In this document: piece by piece, positions 31,980 through 41,706 of the stretch
Numbering within the stretch: position 1 is the first letter of the stretch
Layout: the number at the start of each line of letters is the position of its first letter
From: Stutzerimonas stutzeri RCH2
GTDB lineage: Bacteria; Pseudomonadota; Gammaproteobacteria; Pseudomonadales; Pseudomonadaceae
Assembly: GCF_000327065.1 (NCBI RefSeq)
Contig: NC_019936.1
Coordinates: 558,001-622,000 of the forward strand
Reading direction: 5' to 3'
DNA: 64,000 nt
Translations under genes and position numbers: made by a program
The notes under the pieces: model-generated
The model's database searches: none
Seen by the model: the letters and a program-made list of their open reading frames with translations, nothing else
Told to the model about the DNA's origin: nothing

Positions 31980-32774
31980 TCAGGCCAGGTCCAGCGGCAG
32001 GCGCCGGGGAATGTATTGCCCGTGGCCGGGCGCCTCGGCGTCGCGCAGGGTGCGCCAGGTGTAATCGAGTGCGGACCTGACTGCGCTGGTCAGCTCCTCG
32101 CCCAGGGCCAGGCGGCCGGCGAGGGCGCTGGCCAGTGTGCAGCCGGAGCCGTGGTAACTGCCCGGCAGGCGCGCGCAGGTGAAATCGTGGCGACTGCCAT
32201 CGCGGCAGTACAGACGATTGTGCACTTGGCTTTCGTCGCCGTGTCCGCCGGTAATCAACAGGTGGCGGATATGCGGCAGCAGGCGTTCGGCGCATTCGTC
32301 CGCGCTGCCCTCGGGCAGCTCGGCGAGGATGCGCGCTTCCGGCAGGTTCGGCGTGGCGATGGTCGACACCGGAAACAGCCGCTCGCGCATGGCATAGCCG
32401 ACATCATCCTTGCCCAGTGCGCCGCCGCCACCGGCGCGCAGCACCGGGTCGCAGACCAGTGGCACGCCGGGCAGCTTGCTCATGATCTCGAGGACGGTTT
32501 CGACCATCTCCACCGAGCCGAGCATGCCCAGCTTGACCGCTGCGATGGGCAGGTCGGCGATCACCGCATTGGCCTGGGCGAGCACCCACTCGCGGTCGAG
32601 CACGCGGAAGTCGGAGACGTTGACGGTATCCTGCACGGTCAGTGCGGTGACGGTCGGCGCGGCGTGACAGGCCTGCGCCAGCAGGGCTTCGATGTCCGCC
32701 TGCAAACCGGCTCCACCACTGGGGTCATGGCCGGAAAGACAGAGGACGACGGGGCGTGAAGTAGGGTTTTTCAT
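31980..32774 (-). CDS. thiD: Hydroxymethylpyrimidine/phosphomethylpyrimidine kinase
   Basis: A 264-residue ribokinase-fold enzyme that phosphorylates HMP and HMP-P for thiamine synthesis. The N-terminal [16 protein letters not shown] and the C-terminal [10 protein letters not shown] anion-hole/catalytic motif are intact. The ATG at 32774 begins the conserved sequence; the frame is open far upstream inside the divergent kinase gene, which is a shadow. First gene of thiD-thiE; no TPP riboswitch is evident upstream. Confidence 0.95.
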   Translation of the reverse strand: MKNPTSRPVVLCLSGHDPSGGAGLQADIEALLAQACHAAPTVTALTVQDTVNVSDFRVLDREWVLAQANAVIADLPIAAVKLGMLGSVEMVETVLEIMSKLPGVPLVCDPVLRAGGGGALGKDDVGYAMRERLFPVSTIATPNLPEARILAELPEGSADECAERLLPHIRHLLITGGHGDESQVHNRLYCRDGSRHDFTCARLPGSYHGSGCTLASALAGRLALGEELTSAVRSALDYTWRTLRDAEAPGHGQYIPRRLPLDLA

Positions 32775-32996
32775 GGCGTGCGAGCTTATCACCAAACCGC
32801 GCTGGCGGGACGCGGCAGTTGTGCGTCGATCCGCCATCGCTGCGATTGCCGGCCATCGGCTAATCCAGGCGGGAGCGATTCGCCTTTCCGGCGAGAACGA
32901 GCGCTGTGGTAGATTGCTGGCACTTTGATTTTCGGACGCAGCGGCGGGGTTCACGGGCGTGAATTCGCATTCGCCGCCCGGCCTGCACGAGGCATC

Positions 32997-34997
32997 ATGC
33001 GGTACGTCTTCCTCTTTTTCCTGGCTCTTCTGCCTGTCGTGACCAGTGCTGTCGAACTCGACGAGCACACCCGTCACCTGCCGCTGGGCCAGGTCATGCA
33101 GGTGTTCGAGGACCCGCTCGGCGAAGCGCGCATAGAAGACATCACCTCGACGGCTTTCGAAAGCCGCTTTCAGCCGCATCAGAACGCCGTGTTCAATGCC
33201 GGCTATTCCCGCTCGGTGCATTGGGTGCGGGTCGACCTGAACTACCGGCCACAGACGGTGCAGGGAGCGCGGCGCTGGTTGCTGGAAGTGGCCTATCCGC
33301 CGCTGGACAGCCTGCAGCTGTATCTGGCCGATGGCCAGGGTGGCTACCGCCTGGCCGGGGATACCGGCGATACCAAGCCCTGGGCCAGCCGCGAAATCCG
33401 CCAGGGCAACTACCTGTTCGAGATCGAGCTGCAGCCCAACCAGCCGCAACGTGCCTATCTGCGCGTTGCGAGCGAGGGGTCGATCCAGGTGCCGCTGAGC
33501 CTCTGGTCGCAGCATGCGTACCTCGAGGCGCAGCCCGGGCGCATCTATGTGCTGGGCATGATCTACGGCGTGTTGCTGGCGATGCTGGTCTACAACCTGT
33601 TCATCTATGTCAGCATCCGCGACCAGAGCTACCTGTTCTACATCCTCTACATCGCCGCGTTCGGCCTCTACCAGGTCTCGGTGAACGGTGCCGGGGTGCA
33701 GTTTCTCTGGCCTGATCGGCCCTGGTGGGCCAACGCTGCCACGCCGTTGCTGATCGGTGCCACCGGGCTGTTCGGCTGCCTGTTCACGCGCAGCTTCCTG
33801 CGCACCGCCGAGCACAGCCGCTGGATGGACCGGCTGCTACGGCTGATCATCGGCTTCTCCGTGGTGGTGATGGTGCTGGCGCTGACCACCGATTACGGCC
33901 TGTCGCTGCGCCTGGCGACTGCATTGGCGCTGCTGTTCACCCTGGCGGTGTTTGCCGCCGGCATCCTCGCCTGGCTGCGTGGCATGCGGGTGGCGCGCTA
34001 CTTCATCATCGCCTGGAGCGCGCTGCTTATCGGTGGGCAGATCAACACGCTGATGGTGCTCGGCCATCTGCCGCACAATTTCCTGACCATGTATGCCAGC
34101 CAGCTGGGCGCGGCGCTGGAAGTGGTACTGCTGTCGATGGCGCTGGCCGATCGTATCAACGCGCTCAAGGACGAGCGGGCGAAGATCCTGGAGAGCGCCC
34201 GCTCCGACCTGGAACAGCTGAACCGCGAGCTGGCCGAGAGCAACCGGCTGAAGGATGAATTTCTCTCCAATATCAGCCATGAGCTGCGCACGCCGATGAT
34301 GGGCGTGATGGGCGCGCTGGAGCTGCTGCCCGCCTCCGAAACACCGGAAGAGCTGCAGCAGTATCAGCACATCGCCACCGGATCGGCGCGCGACATGATG
34401 CGTCTGGTGAATAACATCCTGGTGCTCAGCGAGCTGCGTGCCGGCAAGCTGCGCCTGCAGGATCAGCGGTTCAGTCTTCGCGAGACCGCAGCACGATTGC
34501 ACCAGCAGTTCGCGCCCTTGGCCCGCGAAAAAGGGCTCGCCTTCGACCTCGACTTCGACGAACAGCTGCCTGATCGCGTTTACGGCGATGCCGAAAAGCT
34601 TGAGCAGTGCATCTGCCATCTGCTCGACAACGCGGTCAAATTCACCGCTCGCGGGGCGGTGAACCTGCGCTTCACGGGTGCGGTCGAGCCGCGCCAGCTG
34701 CAGCTGAACGTCGAAGTCATCGACAGCGGCATCGGCTTCAGCGATGCCGACCAGGCCTTCCTCTATCACCAGTTCCGCCAGGTGGACGGTTCGATGACGC
34801 GGCGCTATGGCGGCCTCGGCATCGGTCTGGCCATCAGTCGCGGCCTGATCGAGCTGCTCGGCGGGCGGCTGGAGCAGCAGTCACGGCCGGGCCTGGGCAG
34901 CCGCTTCGGCATTCATCTGCGCTTTGCGCTGAATCCTTCGGATGGGCCTGCCTCCGACTCCTCGTCTGCCGTTCCGCCATCCGCGCCGATTGCCTGA
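32997..34997 (+). CDS. LadS-like 7TMR-DISM sensor histidine kinase without receiver
   Basis: A 666-residue hybrid-type sensor. Signal peptide (1-18), periplasmic DISM extracellular domain (about 20-170), seven membrane helices (about 183-385), a coiled-coil linker, HisKA with F-L-S-N-I-S-H-E-L-R-T-P (His428), and an ATPase domain with N-box L-D-N-A-V-K-F (543-549), D-S-G-I-G-F (576-581) and G-G-L-G-I-G-L-A (605-612). The chain stops about 20 residues after the ATPase domain. From memory, P. aeruginosa LadS lies next to thiD and carries an extra C-terminal receiver; here none is present. No response regulator is nearby. The ATG at 32997 follows GAGG. Confidence 0.88.
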   Translation: MRYVFLFFLALLPVVTSAVELDEHTRHLPLGQVMQVFEDPLGEARIEDITSTAFESRFQPHQNAVFNAGYSRSVHWVRVDLNYRPQTVQGARRWLLEVAYPPLDSLQLYLADGQGGYRLAGDTGDTKPWASREIRQGNYLFEIELQPNQPQRAYLRVASEGSIQVPLSLWSQHAYLEAQPGRIYVLGMIYGVLLAMLVYNLFIYVSIRDQSYLFYILYIAAFGLYQVSVNGAGVQFLWPDRPWWANAATPLLIGATGLFGCLFTRSFLRTAEHSRWMDRLLRLIIGFSVVVMVLALTTDYGLSLRLATALALLFTLAVFAAGILAWLRGMRVARYFIIAWSALLIGGQINTLMVLGHLPHNFLTMYASQLGAALEVVLLSMALADRINALKDERAKILESARSDLEQLNRELAESNRLKDEFLSNISHELRTPMMGVMGALELLPASETPEELQQYQHIATGSARDMMRLVNNILVLSELRAGKLRLQDQRFSLRETAARLHQQFAPLAREKGLAFDLDFDEQLPDRVYGDAEKLEQCICHLLDNAVKFTARGAVNLRFTGAVEPRQLQLNVEVIDSGIGFSDADQAFLYHQFRQVDGSMTRRYGGLGIGLAISRGLIELLGGRLEQQSRPGLGSRFGIHLRFALNPSDGPASDSSSAVPPSAPIA

Positions 34998-35127
34998 CGC
35001 GCGGACCTTTTGGCCGATACCTCGCTTCAACCGCCGCATGACAGCATGGTTCACTGCTGATCCATCGCCAGCGCCGACTACGCTTGCTGGCAACCGCCGC
35101 GGCATCGGTATCGAAGGAGGACGCTAG

Positions 35128-36774
35128 ATGAACCTGCAGACCTGCGCCGAAACCCATGAGGTCACCAATCAGGTGCCGCCGCTGGATGGCGCCAACCTCT
35201 ACCGTATCGACCTGCCATTGCAGCAGTGGGTACAGCGCTACCACGCCGGCTGGGCGGAAGATCGACTGGACCGTTACGGCGCGCTCGCCGGCGGGCCGCT
35301 GATGCAGGCCGGCTTTCTCGCCAACGAGAACAGGCCGCTGTTCAAAAGTCATGACCGCTACGGCCATCGCATCGATCTGGTGGAGTTTCACCCCGCTTAT
35401 CACGAGCTGATGCGTGCCGCCGTCGAGCACGGTATTCCGTCGCTGCCCTGGAGCGAGCCGCAGCCCGGCGCACAGGTGGCACGTGCCGCCCTGATGTACC
35501 TGCACAACCAGGCCGAGGCCGGCAGCAGCTGCCCGCTGACCATGACCTACGCCAGCGTGCCGGCGCTGCGCCTGCAGCCGGATCTTGCCGAGCGCTGGCT
35601 GCCGAAGATCCTTGCCCGCGAATATGACCCGCGCAACCTGCCGATGGAGCAGAAGGCCGGCGTCACCATCGGCATGGCCATGACCGAGAAGCAGGGTGGC
35701 ACCGACGTGCGCGCCAACAGCACCCGCGCCTATCCGGTTGGTGCCGGTGGGCCGGGCCAGGCCTACGAGCTGATCGGGCACAAGTGGTTCTGCTCGGCGC
35801 CGATGTGCGATGCCTTCCTCACCCTGGCGCAGACCGACAAGGGCCTGTCCTGCTTCCTGCTGCCGCGCCATCGCCCGGATGGCACGCGCAACCAGTTCTA
35901 TATCCAGCGCCTGAAGAACAAGCTGGGCAACTGGGCCAACGCCTCCAGCGAAGTCGAATACCGCGGTGCGCTGGCCTGGATGGTCGGTGAAGATGGGCGC
36001 GGCGTGCCGACCATCATCGAGATGGTCTCCTCGACCCGCTTCGACTGCATGATCGGCTCCAGCTCGCTGATGCGTCAGGCGCTGACCCAGGCCATGCACC
36101 ACTGCGCGCACCGCTTGGTCGGCGGCCGCGTCCTGCTGGAGCAGCCGCTGATGCAGAACGTGCTGGCCGACCTTGCCCTGGAAAGCGAGGCGGCGCTGGC
36201 GCTGACCCTGCGCATGGGCCGCGCCCAGGACAATCGCCATGACGAGCACGAAGACAAGTTCGCCCGTCTGGTCACCGCCGTCGGCAAATACTGGATCTGC
36301 AAGCGCGCGCCGAACATGATCGCCGAGGCCAGCGAATGCCTGGGTGGCGCTGGCTACGTCGAGGAAACCATCCTGCCGCGGCTGTACCGCGAGGCGCCGG
36401 TGAATTCCATCTGGGAGGGCTCCGGCAATGTGCAGTGCCTGGACGTGCTGCGCGCGCTGTCCAAGGAGCCCGGCGTGCTGGAGGTGCTGTTCACCGAGCT
36501 CGGCGACGGTCACGGTGATGCGCGGCTGAAGGCGCACATCCAGCGACTGAAGGTGGCCTTTGGCGATACCGAGGACATCCAGTACCGCGCCCGGCAGCTC
36601 ACCGAAGACGTGGCCATCGGCCTGCAGGCCAAGTTGCTGCTCGAAGCCGGCAACGCAGCCGTTTCCGATGCGTTCATTGCCAGCCGCCTGGAGGGGCAGG
36701 GGCGCGTCTATGGCACCTTGCCGCGCGGGCTGGACATCGACGCGCTGCTCGCGCGCAGTGCGCCGCAGCTGTGA
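35128..36774 (+). CDS. AidB-like acyl-CoA dehydrogenase family flavoprotein
   Basis: A 548-residue acyl-CoA-dehydrogenase-fold protein most like AidB, the FAD protein of the E. coli adaptive response to alkylation (541 residues). Shared features: M-T-E-K-Q-G-G-T-D-V-R-A-N near residue 190, S-S-T-R-F-D-C-M-I-G-S-S, E-C-L-G-G-A-G-Y-V-E-E and P-V-N-S-I-W-E-G-S-G-N-V near the active site. AidB binds DNA and FAD but its catalytic role is unproven; an isovaleryl-CoA dehydrogenase role is the alternative. The strong ribosome site AAGGAGG precedes the ATG. It stands alone after the kinase gene. Confidence 0.88.
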   Translation: MNLQTCAETHEVTNQVPPLDGANLYRIDLPLQQWVQRYHAGWAEDRLDRYGALAGGPLMQAGFLANENRPLFKSHDRYGHRIDLVEFHPAYHELMRAAVEHGIPSLPWSEPQPGAQVARAALMYLHNQAEAGSSCPLTMTYASVPALRLQPDLAERWLPKILAREYDPRNLPMEQKAGVTIGMAMTEKQGGTDVRANSTRAYPVGAGGPGQAYELIGHKWFCSAPMCDAFLTLAQTDKGLSCFLLPRHRPDGTRNQFYIQRLKNKLGNWANASSEVEYRGALAWMVGEDGRGVPTIIEMVSSTRFDCMIGSSSLMRQALTQAMHHCAHRLVGGRVLLEQPLMQNVLADLALESEAALALTLRMGRAQDNRHDEHEDKFARLVTAVGKYWICKRAPNMIAEASECLGGAGYVEETILPRLYREAPVNSIWEGSGNVQCLDVLRALSKEPGVLEVLFTELGDGHGDARLKAHIQRLKVAFGDTEDIQYRARQLTEDVAIGLQAKLLLEAGNAAVSDAFIASRLEGQGRVYGTLPRGLDIDALLARSAPQL

Positions 36775-36794
36775 CTCGTGGCAGGTGGTATCGG

Positions 36795-37637
36795 CTAGCG
36801 GCGAGCCTGCCCGCGTAGCAGTTCCTTGAGTTCGGCGATTTCGCCACGCAGGGCGCGGACCTCTTCATGCAGGTCGGCCTCGATGTGCTCGCGTGCCGCC
36901 TCGATGGTTGCCTGAGTGGCTTCGTGGTCAGCATCGGTAACCGTCTGCATCGCGTTGACGATGATCGCGATGAACAGGTTGAGCATGGTGAAGGTGGCGA
37001 TCAGGATGAACGGGATGAAGAACACCCAGGCATAGGGGAACACGTCCATCAGCGGGCGCACGATGCCCATCGACCAGCTTTCCAGCGTCATCACCTGGAA
37101 CAGTGTGTAGACCGAACGGCCGAGGTTGCCGAACCACTCGGGGAAGTCGGCGCCGAACAGCCCGGTGGCGATCACTGCGGACACGTAGAAGACCAGCGCC
37201 AGCACCATGGCAATCGAGCCCAGGCCGGGAATGGCTGACAGCAGCGCTCCGACCACGCGGCGCATCGATGGCACCATGGTGACCATGCGCATCACCCGCA
37301 GCACGCGCAGGGCGCGCAGAACGCTGAACGGGCCGCTGGCGGGTACCAGCGCGATGGCCACCACGGTGAAATCGAACAGGCTCCAGGGATCACGGAAGAA
37401 CGCCGCGCGATGAACGTAGATGCGCGCTGCGATTTCCACCACGAACACGCCGAGGATCAGCATGTCGAGGACTCTGAGGAACTCGCCCCAGCTGGCCACC
37501 AGTGACGGCGAGGTCTGCATGCCGAGGATGGCCGCGTTGATCACGATCAGCAGCAGAATGCCGCGCTGAACGGCTGGCCGCTCAATGAGCTGCTTGAGCC
37601 GACTACGAGTGCTCGTTTCCACGGGGGTTGCCTGCAT
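36795..37637 (-). CDS. NaChBac-type voltage-gated sodium channel
   Basis: A 280-residue single-domain, six-helix channel that would assemble as a tetramer. Voltage sensor S4 at about 104-128 has arginines every third residue (R108, R111, R114, R117). The selectivity filter T-L-E-S-W-S-M (184-190) is the bacterial sodium-channel type found in NavAb and NavMs. S6 is at about 205-230 and the C-terminal residues 240-278 form an acidic coiled coil that promotes tetramers. Sodium selectivity is inferred from the filter. It is monocistronic. Confidence 0.93.
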   Translation of the reverse strand: MQATPVETSTRSRLKQLIERPAVQRGILLLIVINAAILGMQTSPSLVASWGEFLRVLDMLILGVFVVEIAARIYVHRAAFFRDPWSLFDFTVVAIALVPASGPFSVLRALRVLRVMRMVTMVPSMRRVVGALLSAIPGLGSIAMVLALVFYVSAVIATGLFGADFPEWFGNLGRSVYTLFQVMTLESWSMGIVRPLMDVFPYAWVFFIPFILIATFTMLNLFIAIIVNAMQTVTDADHEATQATIEAAREHIEADLHEEVRALRGEIAELKELLRGQARR

Positions 37638-38160
37638 GATGCCTACCTGTCTGTTTCGATCATCGCCCTGCCCGCGACCGCGGGAGGTTACCGCTGTACT
37701 CGGCCGGGCGGGCGCGAGTATGGCGGCGAAGACCTGCGCGGGGAAGTGACAGCGGTGCCCGGTTCGTTTCCCGATTTGACAGGGATCGGGCGGCGCTTTG
37801 AGCGCGGCGACAGACCGGGCGCCCCGGTTCCACCGCGTGCGAGGGCCAGCGAGCGCCTCGCAGCTGGCCGGTCGTGGTTGCGCTGGGCGCGGATACCGGC
37901 TATGACCTCTCCTGTGCGGCGGCCTGCTAGTACCTTTGTATAACAGCCAAACGAGCTGGTGCTCCTAGAATGGGGCCAGCGACTACGTTACGGGGTTGCA
38001 AGTGCCGCATGATTTTTTGAGGTTCAGATATTGAGCGGCAAAAGACATGGGCGCTTTGTCTCCGGACATCAAGTGGCCGTCTCCCTGCCTCGTCAGGCCT
38101 GGCGAATTTCTTTGCAGAGCCTTCACGGACGAGCATTCGATGAGTTTCTGAGGTGAGTTC
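37638..38160. other. 523-bp gap between the channel and CoA-transferase genes
   Basis: No convincing gene. Short frames here lack ribosome sites and family features. The final 170 bases before the CoA-transferase form a plausible untranslated leader with a GAGGTGAG ribosome site at its end; I could not define a good promoter. Confidence 0.6.
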
Positions 38161-39672
38161 ATGGCAACCGATCTAAACAAGTACATCCGCAACGCAGCGT
38201 TTCTCGACAAGGTCGTCTCGGCAGAAGAGGCCGCGTCGTGGATCGAGGACGGCATGACGCTGGGCATGAGCGGCTTCACCCTGTTCGGGGAGCCGAAGGT
38301 GTTTCCGAAGGCACTGTCCGAGCGCGGCCAGCGCGAGAAATTCAAGGTCAACCTGTTCACCGGCGCGTCCATGGGGCCGGCGGCCGACCAGTCGATGGCC
38401 GAAGCCGGCATCATCAACAAGCGCATCCCGTACCAGGGCAACGCGGTACAGCGCAAGAAGATCAACGCCGGCGAGGTGCTCTACATCGATCAGCACCTGT
38501 CGCACACCGCCGAGTTGCTGCGTCAGGGCGTGCTGCCGCAGGTCGACTACGCCATCATCGAGGCGGCTGCGATCACCGAGGACGGCCAGATCATCCCGAC
38601 CGGTTCGGTCGGTAACTCGCCGATCTTCGTGCAGAACGCCAAGCACGTGATCATCGAGCTGAACACTTCTGCTCCACGCGAGTACGAAGGCATGCACGAC
38701 ATCTACATTCCCGGCCCCGCCGGTGAGGATTCGCGCAAGGACATCCCGGTCTACAACGTCAGCAAGCGCATCGGCTCGATCGGTATTCCGGTCGATCCGG
38801 CCAAGGTGCGCGGCATCGTGCTGTCCAGCGAGCCGGACATTCCTTCCCCGCTGTTCGAGCCGAACGCCGAAACCCAGAAGATCGCCGACAACCTGCTGGA
38901 CTTCCTGCGCGAGGAAGTGAAGCTGGGACGCCTGACCAACAGCCTGGCTCCGCTGCAGTCCGGTGTCGGTTCGGTGGCCAACGCGGTGCTGGCCGGCATG
39001 AAGACCTCCGAGTTCAAGGATCTGACCGTCGCTTCCGAAGTGCTGCAGGACGGCGTTTTCGACCTGATCGACGCCGGAGTGGTGAAGTTCGCCGCCGCCA
39101 CCGCCTTCTCCCTGTCGAAGAAGCGCGTGGACAACCTGGCCTCGGACCTCGCCAAGTACGCCGGCAAGGTGGTGTTCCGTCCGCAGGAGATCTCCAACCA
39201 TCCGGAAGTGATCCGCCGGCTGGGGATCATCTCCTTCAACACTGCGCTGGAAGCCGACATCTACGGCAACGTGAACTCCACGCACGTCAACGGCACCCAC
39301 ATGATGAATGGTATCGGCGGCTCGGGTGACTTCGCCCGCAACGCACGTATCAGCATCTTCGTGACGACCTCGACGGCGAAGGACGGCAAGATCTCCTCCA
39401 TCGTACCGTTCGTCACGCACGTGGATCACACCAACCACGACGTCGACGTGATCATCACCGAGCAGGGCTATGCCGATCTGCGCGGGCTGGCGCCCGTCGA
39501 GGCGGCGGCGCGAGTCATCAACAACTGCATGCACCCGGACTACAGGGCCCAGGCGCTCGCCTACCTCGAAGAGGCGAAACAGCGTGGCGGCCACACCCCG
39601 CACGTGCTGGAAAAAGCCTTCTCCTGGCATGCCAACTTCGCCAAGAACGGCACCATGCTGCTGGACAAGTAA
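38161..39672 (+). CDS. Acetyl-CoA hydrolase/succinyl-CoA:acetate CoA-transferase family
   Basis: A 503-residue class I CoA-transferase of the Ach1/AarC (SucCoA:acetate) type, which moves CoA between succinyl-CoA and acetate. Catalytic Glu region: S-F-N-T-A-L-E-A-D-I-Y-G-N-V-N-S-T-H-V near residue 360; the oxyanion segment G-x-G-G-S-G-D-F-A-R-N-A-R follows. N-terminal M-x-G-F-T-x-x-G-x-P-K motif is present. Directed to acetate recycling, overflow or propionate metabolism. GAGGTGAG precedes the ATG and a terminator follows. Confidence 0.9.
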   Translation: MATDLNKYIRNAAFLDKVVSAEEAASWIEDGMTLGMSGFTLFGEPKVFPKALSERGQREKFKVNLFTGASMGPAADQSMAEAGIINKRIPYQGNAVQRKKINAGEVLYIDQHLSHTAELLRQGVLPQVDYAIIEAAAITEDGQIIPTGSVGNSPIFVQNAKHVIIELNTSAPREYEGMHDIYIPGPAGEDSRKDIPVYNVSKRIGSIGIPVDPAKVRGIVLSSEPDIPSPLFEPNAETQKIADNLLDFLREEVKLGRLTNSLAPLQSGVGSVANAVLAGMKTSEFKDLTVASEVLQDGVFDLIDAGVVKFAAATAFSLSKKRVDNLASDLAKYAGKVVFRPQEISNHPEVIRRLGIISFNTALEADIYGNVNSTHVNGTHMMNGIGGSGDFARNARISIFVTTSTAKDGKISSIVPFVTHVDHTNHDVDVIITEQGYADLRGLAPVEAAARVINNCMHPDYRAQALAYLEEAKQRGGHTPHVLEKAFSWHANFAKNGTMLLDK

Positions 39673-39734
39673 TCGGTAGGAGCCTGTGCGGCTGATGCAG
39701 CAATGCATCGGCGGCGGGCTCGAAGCGGTACCCG

Positions 39735-39768
39735 AATCCGACGTCAGGCTCTGGCGTCGGATTTTTTT
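39735..39768 (+). terminator. Intrinsic terminator after the CoA-transferase
   Basis: Thirteen-base arms at 39735-39747 and 39751-39763 (one G-U pair), loop GCT, then seven T. Strong and unidirectional. Confidence 0.92.
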
Positions 39769-39892
39769 CGCCGATGACGGCGCACATTTCCAGAGCGCCG
39801 GCGTCTCGGATGCGGCTCCAACCGCTCGGCTGCGTATACATCCGTCACCAAATGCAGCCAAGATAGAGCGGAGTGTTAAGCCAGGATTAGCC

Positions 39893-41368
39893 ATGACTTC
39901 CAACGAATCCAGATCCTTCACCGTCGCCACCCGCGCTGAGGAGGCGGTCGACAAGCTGGCCGAGCTGCACGCGCAGGCCACAGCGGCCCTCAACCAGGCG
40001 CTCAAACGCTACGTAACCAGCCGCACCGAGCCCAGTGCCGCGGAGCGCAACCTGTTCCGCTACCCGCAGCTGCGCCTGACCTACGAGTGCCACGGCGAAG
40101 TGCCGGCCTCGACCCGTGCCTACGCCAAGGTCCAGGCGCCCGGCGTGTACAGCGTCACCGTGACCCACCCGGCCGCGTTCCGCGCCTATCTGCTCGATCA
40201 GCTGAAGCCGCTGATTCAGGACTTCAACGTCACCGTTGAGGTCGGCATGAGCGACCGCAACATTCCCTATCCCTACGTGATCGAGCAGGGCGACGAGCTG
40301 GCCGGCACCGGCGTGACCGCCGCCGAGCTGGCGCGGGTATTCCCCAGTACCGACCTGTCCGCCGCTACCGACGATATCGCCGACGGGCTCTACGACTGGG
40401 AGCACGCCGATCCCTATCCGCTGGCACTGTTCGATGGCGCGCGGGTGGACTTCTCGCTGCGTCGGCTTGTGCACTACACCGGCAGCGATTGGCGCCACGT
40501 ACAGCCGTGGATCCTGCTGACCAACTACCACCGCTACGTCGACCAGTTCATCCGCCACGGCCTCGACATGCTGCGCGACGACACCCGCTTCACGCGCATG
40601 GTGTTGCCGGGCAACGTGATCATCGAGCGCGGCATGGAGGAGGGCGAGGCGCAGGCGATCATCGGTGGCGTGATGTGGCACCGCTACCAGATGCCGGCCT
40701 ATCACCTGATCGCCGACGATGGCCATGGCATCACCCTGGTCAACATCGGCGTCGGTCCGTCCAACGCGAAGAACATCACCGACCACCTGGCCGTGCTACG
40801 CCCGCATTGCTGGCTGATGATCGGCCACTGCGGCGGGCTGCGGCAGTCGCAGTCCATCGGCGACTACGTGCTGGCCCACGCCTACATGCGTCGCGACGGC
40901 ATCCTCGATCGGGTGTTGCCGCCGCACATCCCGCTGCCAGCGCTGGCCGAGGTGCAGCAGGCGCTGCAGGAATCGGCCGCGACGGTCACCGGCGAGCAGG
41001 GCGAAGCGTTGAAGAAGCGCCTGCGTACCGGCACCGTGCTGACCTACGACGACCGCAACTGGGAGCTGCGCTGGGCGCAGGAGCGGCCGCTGATCAATCT
41101 GTCGCGTGCCGTGGCGGTGGACATGGAAAGCGGCACCATCGCCGCCCAGGGCTACCGCCTGCGGGTGCCCTACGGCACCTTGCTCTGCGTGTCGGACAAG
41201 CCGCTGCACAGCGAGATCAAGCTGCCCGGCTCGGCCAATGCGTTCTACGAGCGGGCCGTGACCCAGCACCTGAAAATCGGCATCACCGCACTGGAACTGC
41301 TGCGCAGCCAGCTCAACTCGCTGCACTCGCGCAAGCTGCGCAGCTTCGACGAGCCGCCGTTCCGCTGA
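39893..41368 (+). CDS. amn: AMP nucleosidase
   Basis: A 491-residue enzyme that splits AMP into adenine and ribose 5-phosphate. It has the N-terminal Amn regulatory domain (about 1-185) and a C-terminal nucleoside-phosphorylase-fold domain with N-I-G-V-G-P-S-N-A-K-N, I-G-H-C-G-G-L-R and V-D-M-E-S-G-T-I-A. Length matches E. coli Amn (484). The ATG at 39893 is chosen because the extra upstream frame would run through the preceding terminator. Followed by the DUF2789 gene 80 bases later. Confidence 0.95.
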   Translation: MTSNESRSFTVATRAEEAVDKLAELHAQATAALNQALKRYVTSRTEPSAAERNLFRYPQLRLTYECHGEVPASTRAYAKVQAPGVYSVTVTHPAAFRAYLLDQLKPLIQDFNVTVEVGMSDRNIPYPYVIEQGDELAGTGVTAAELARVFPSTDLSAATDDIADGLYDWEHADPYPLALFDGARVDFSLRRLVHYTGSDWRHVQPWILLTNYHRYVDQFIRHGLDMLRDDTRFTRMVLPGNVIIERGMEEGEAQAIIGGVMWHRYQMPAYHLIADDGHGITLVNIGVGPSNAKNITDHLAVLRPHCWLMIGHCGGLRQSQSIGDYVLAHAYMRRDGILDRVLPPHIPLPALAEVQQALQESAATVTGEQGEALKKRLRTGTVLTYDDRNWELRWAQERPLINLSRAVAVDMESGTIAAQGYRLRVPYGTLLCVSDKPLHSEIKLPGSANAFYERAVTQHLKIGITALELLRSQLNSLHSRKLRSFDEPPFR

Positions 41369-41448
41369 ATCAGCATGTGCTGCCGGCGCTTTCGTGGGAA
41401 TGGACGATACTCATAGCGTTCATTCCCGCGTCAGCACCGGAGGTCAAC

Positions 41449-41691
41449 ATGGAACAGTCGATCCACGCCTTCCATAACCTGTTCGAACAGTTGGGCCTGC
41501 CCAACGACGATGTCTCGATCAGGCGCTTTATCGAAACCCATTCGCCGCTAGCCGAGGACGTCTACCTGGCCGACGCGCCGTTCTGGACGCCGGCCCAGGC
41601 GGCCTTCCTGCGCGAGGAAATCCTCGAGGATGCCGACTGGGCCGAAGTGGTCGATCGCCTCAATGTGGCGCTGCGACGGCGCTACCACTGA
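41449..41691 (+). CDS. DUF2789 family protein
   Basis: An 80-residue acidic protein with the DUF2789 pattern: H-x-F-x-x-L-F-E-Q-L-G-L-P, F-I-x-x-H-x-P-L, A-P-F-W-T-P-A-Q-A-A-F-L-R-E-E-I and D-A-D-W. GGAGGT lies just ahead of the ATG at 41449. Function unknown. It converges with hupE/ureJ. Confidence 0.85.
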   Translation: MEQSIHAFHNLFEQLGLPNDDVSIRRFIETHSPLAEDVYLADAPFWTPAQAAFLREEILEDADWAEVVDRLNVALRRRYH

Positions 41692-41706
41692 GGCATGGCC
41701 TGGTTC

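Noticed and set aside
32775..32996. TPP riboswitch upstream of thiD
   Set aside because: No CTGAGA-type or other conserved THI-box blocks are visible in the thiD/kinase divergent gap.
37746..37943. A 65-codon open frame in the 523-bp gap
   Set aside because: No ribosome site, Arg/Pro-rich and without any family feature; looks like a chance frame.
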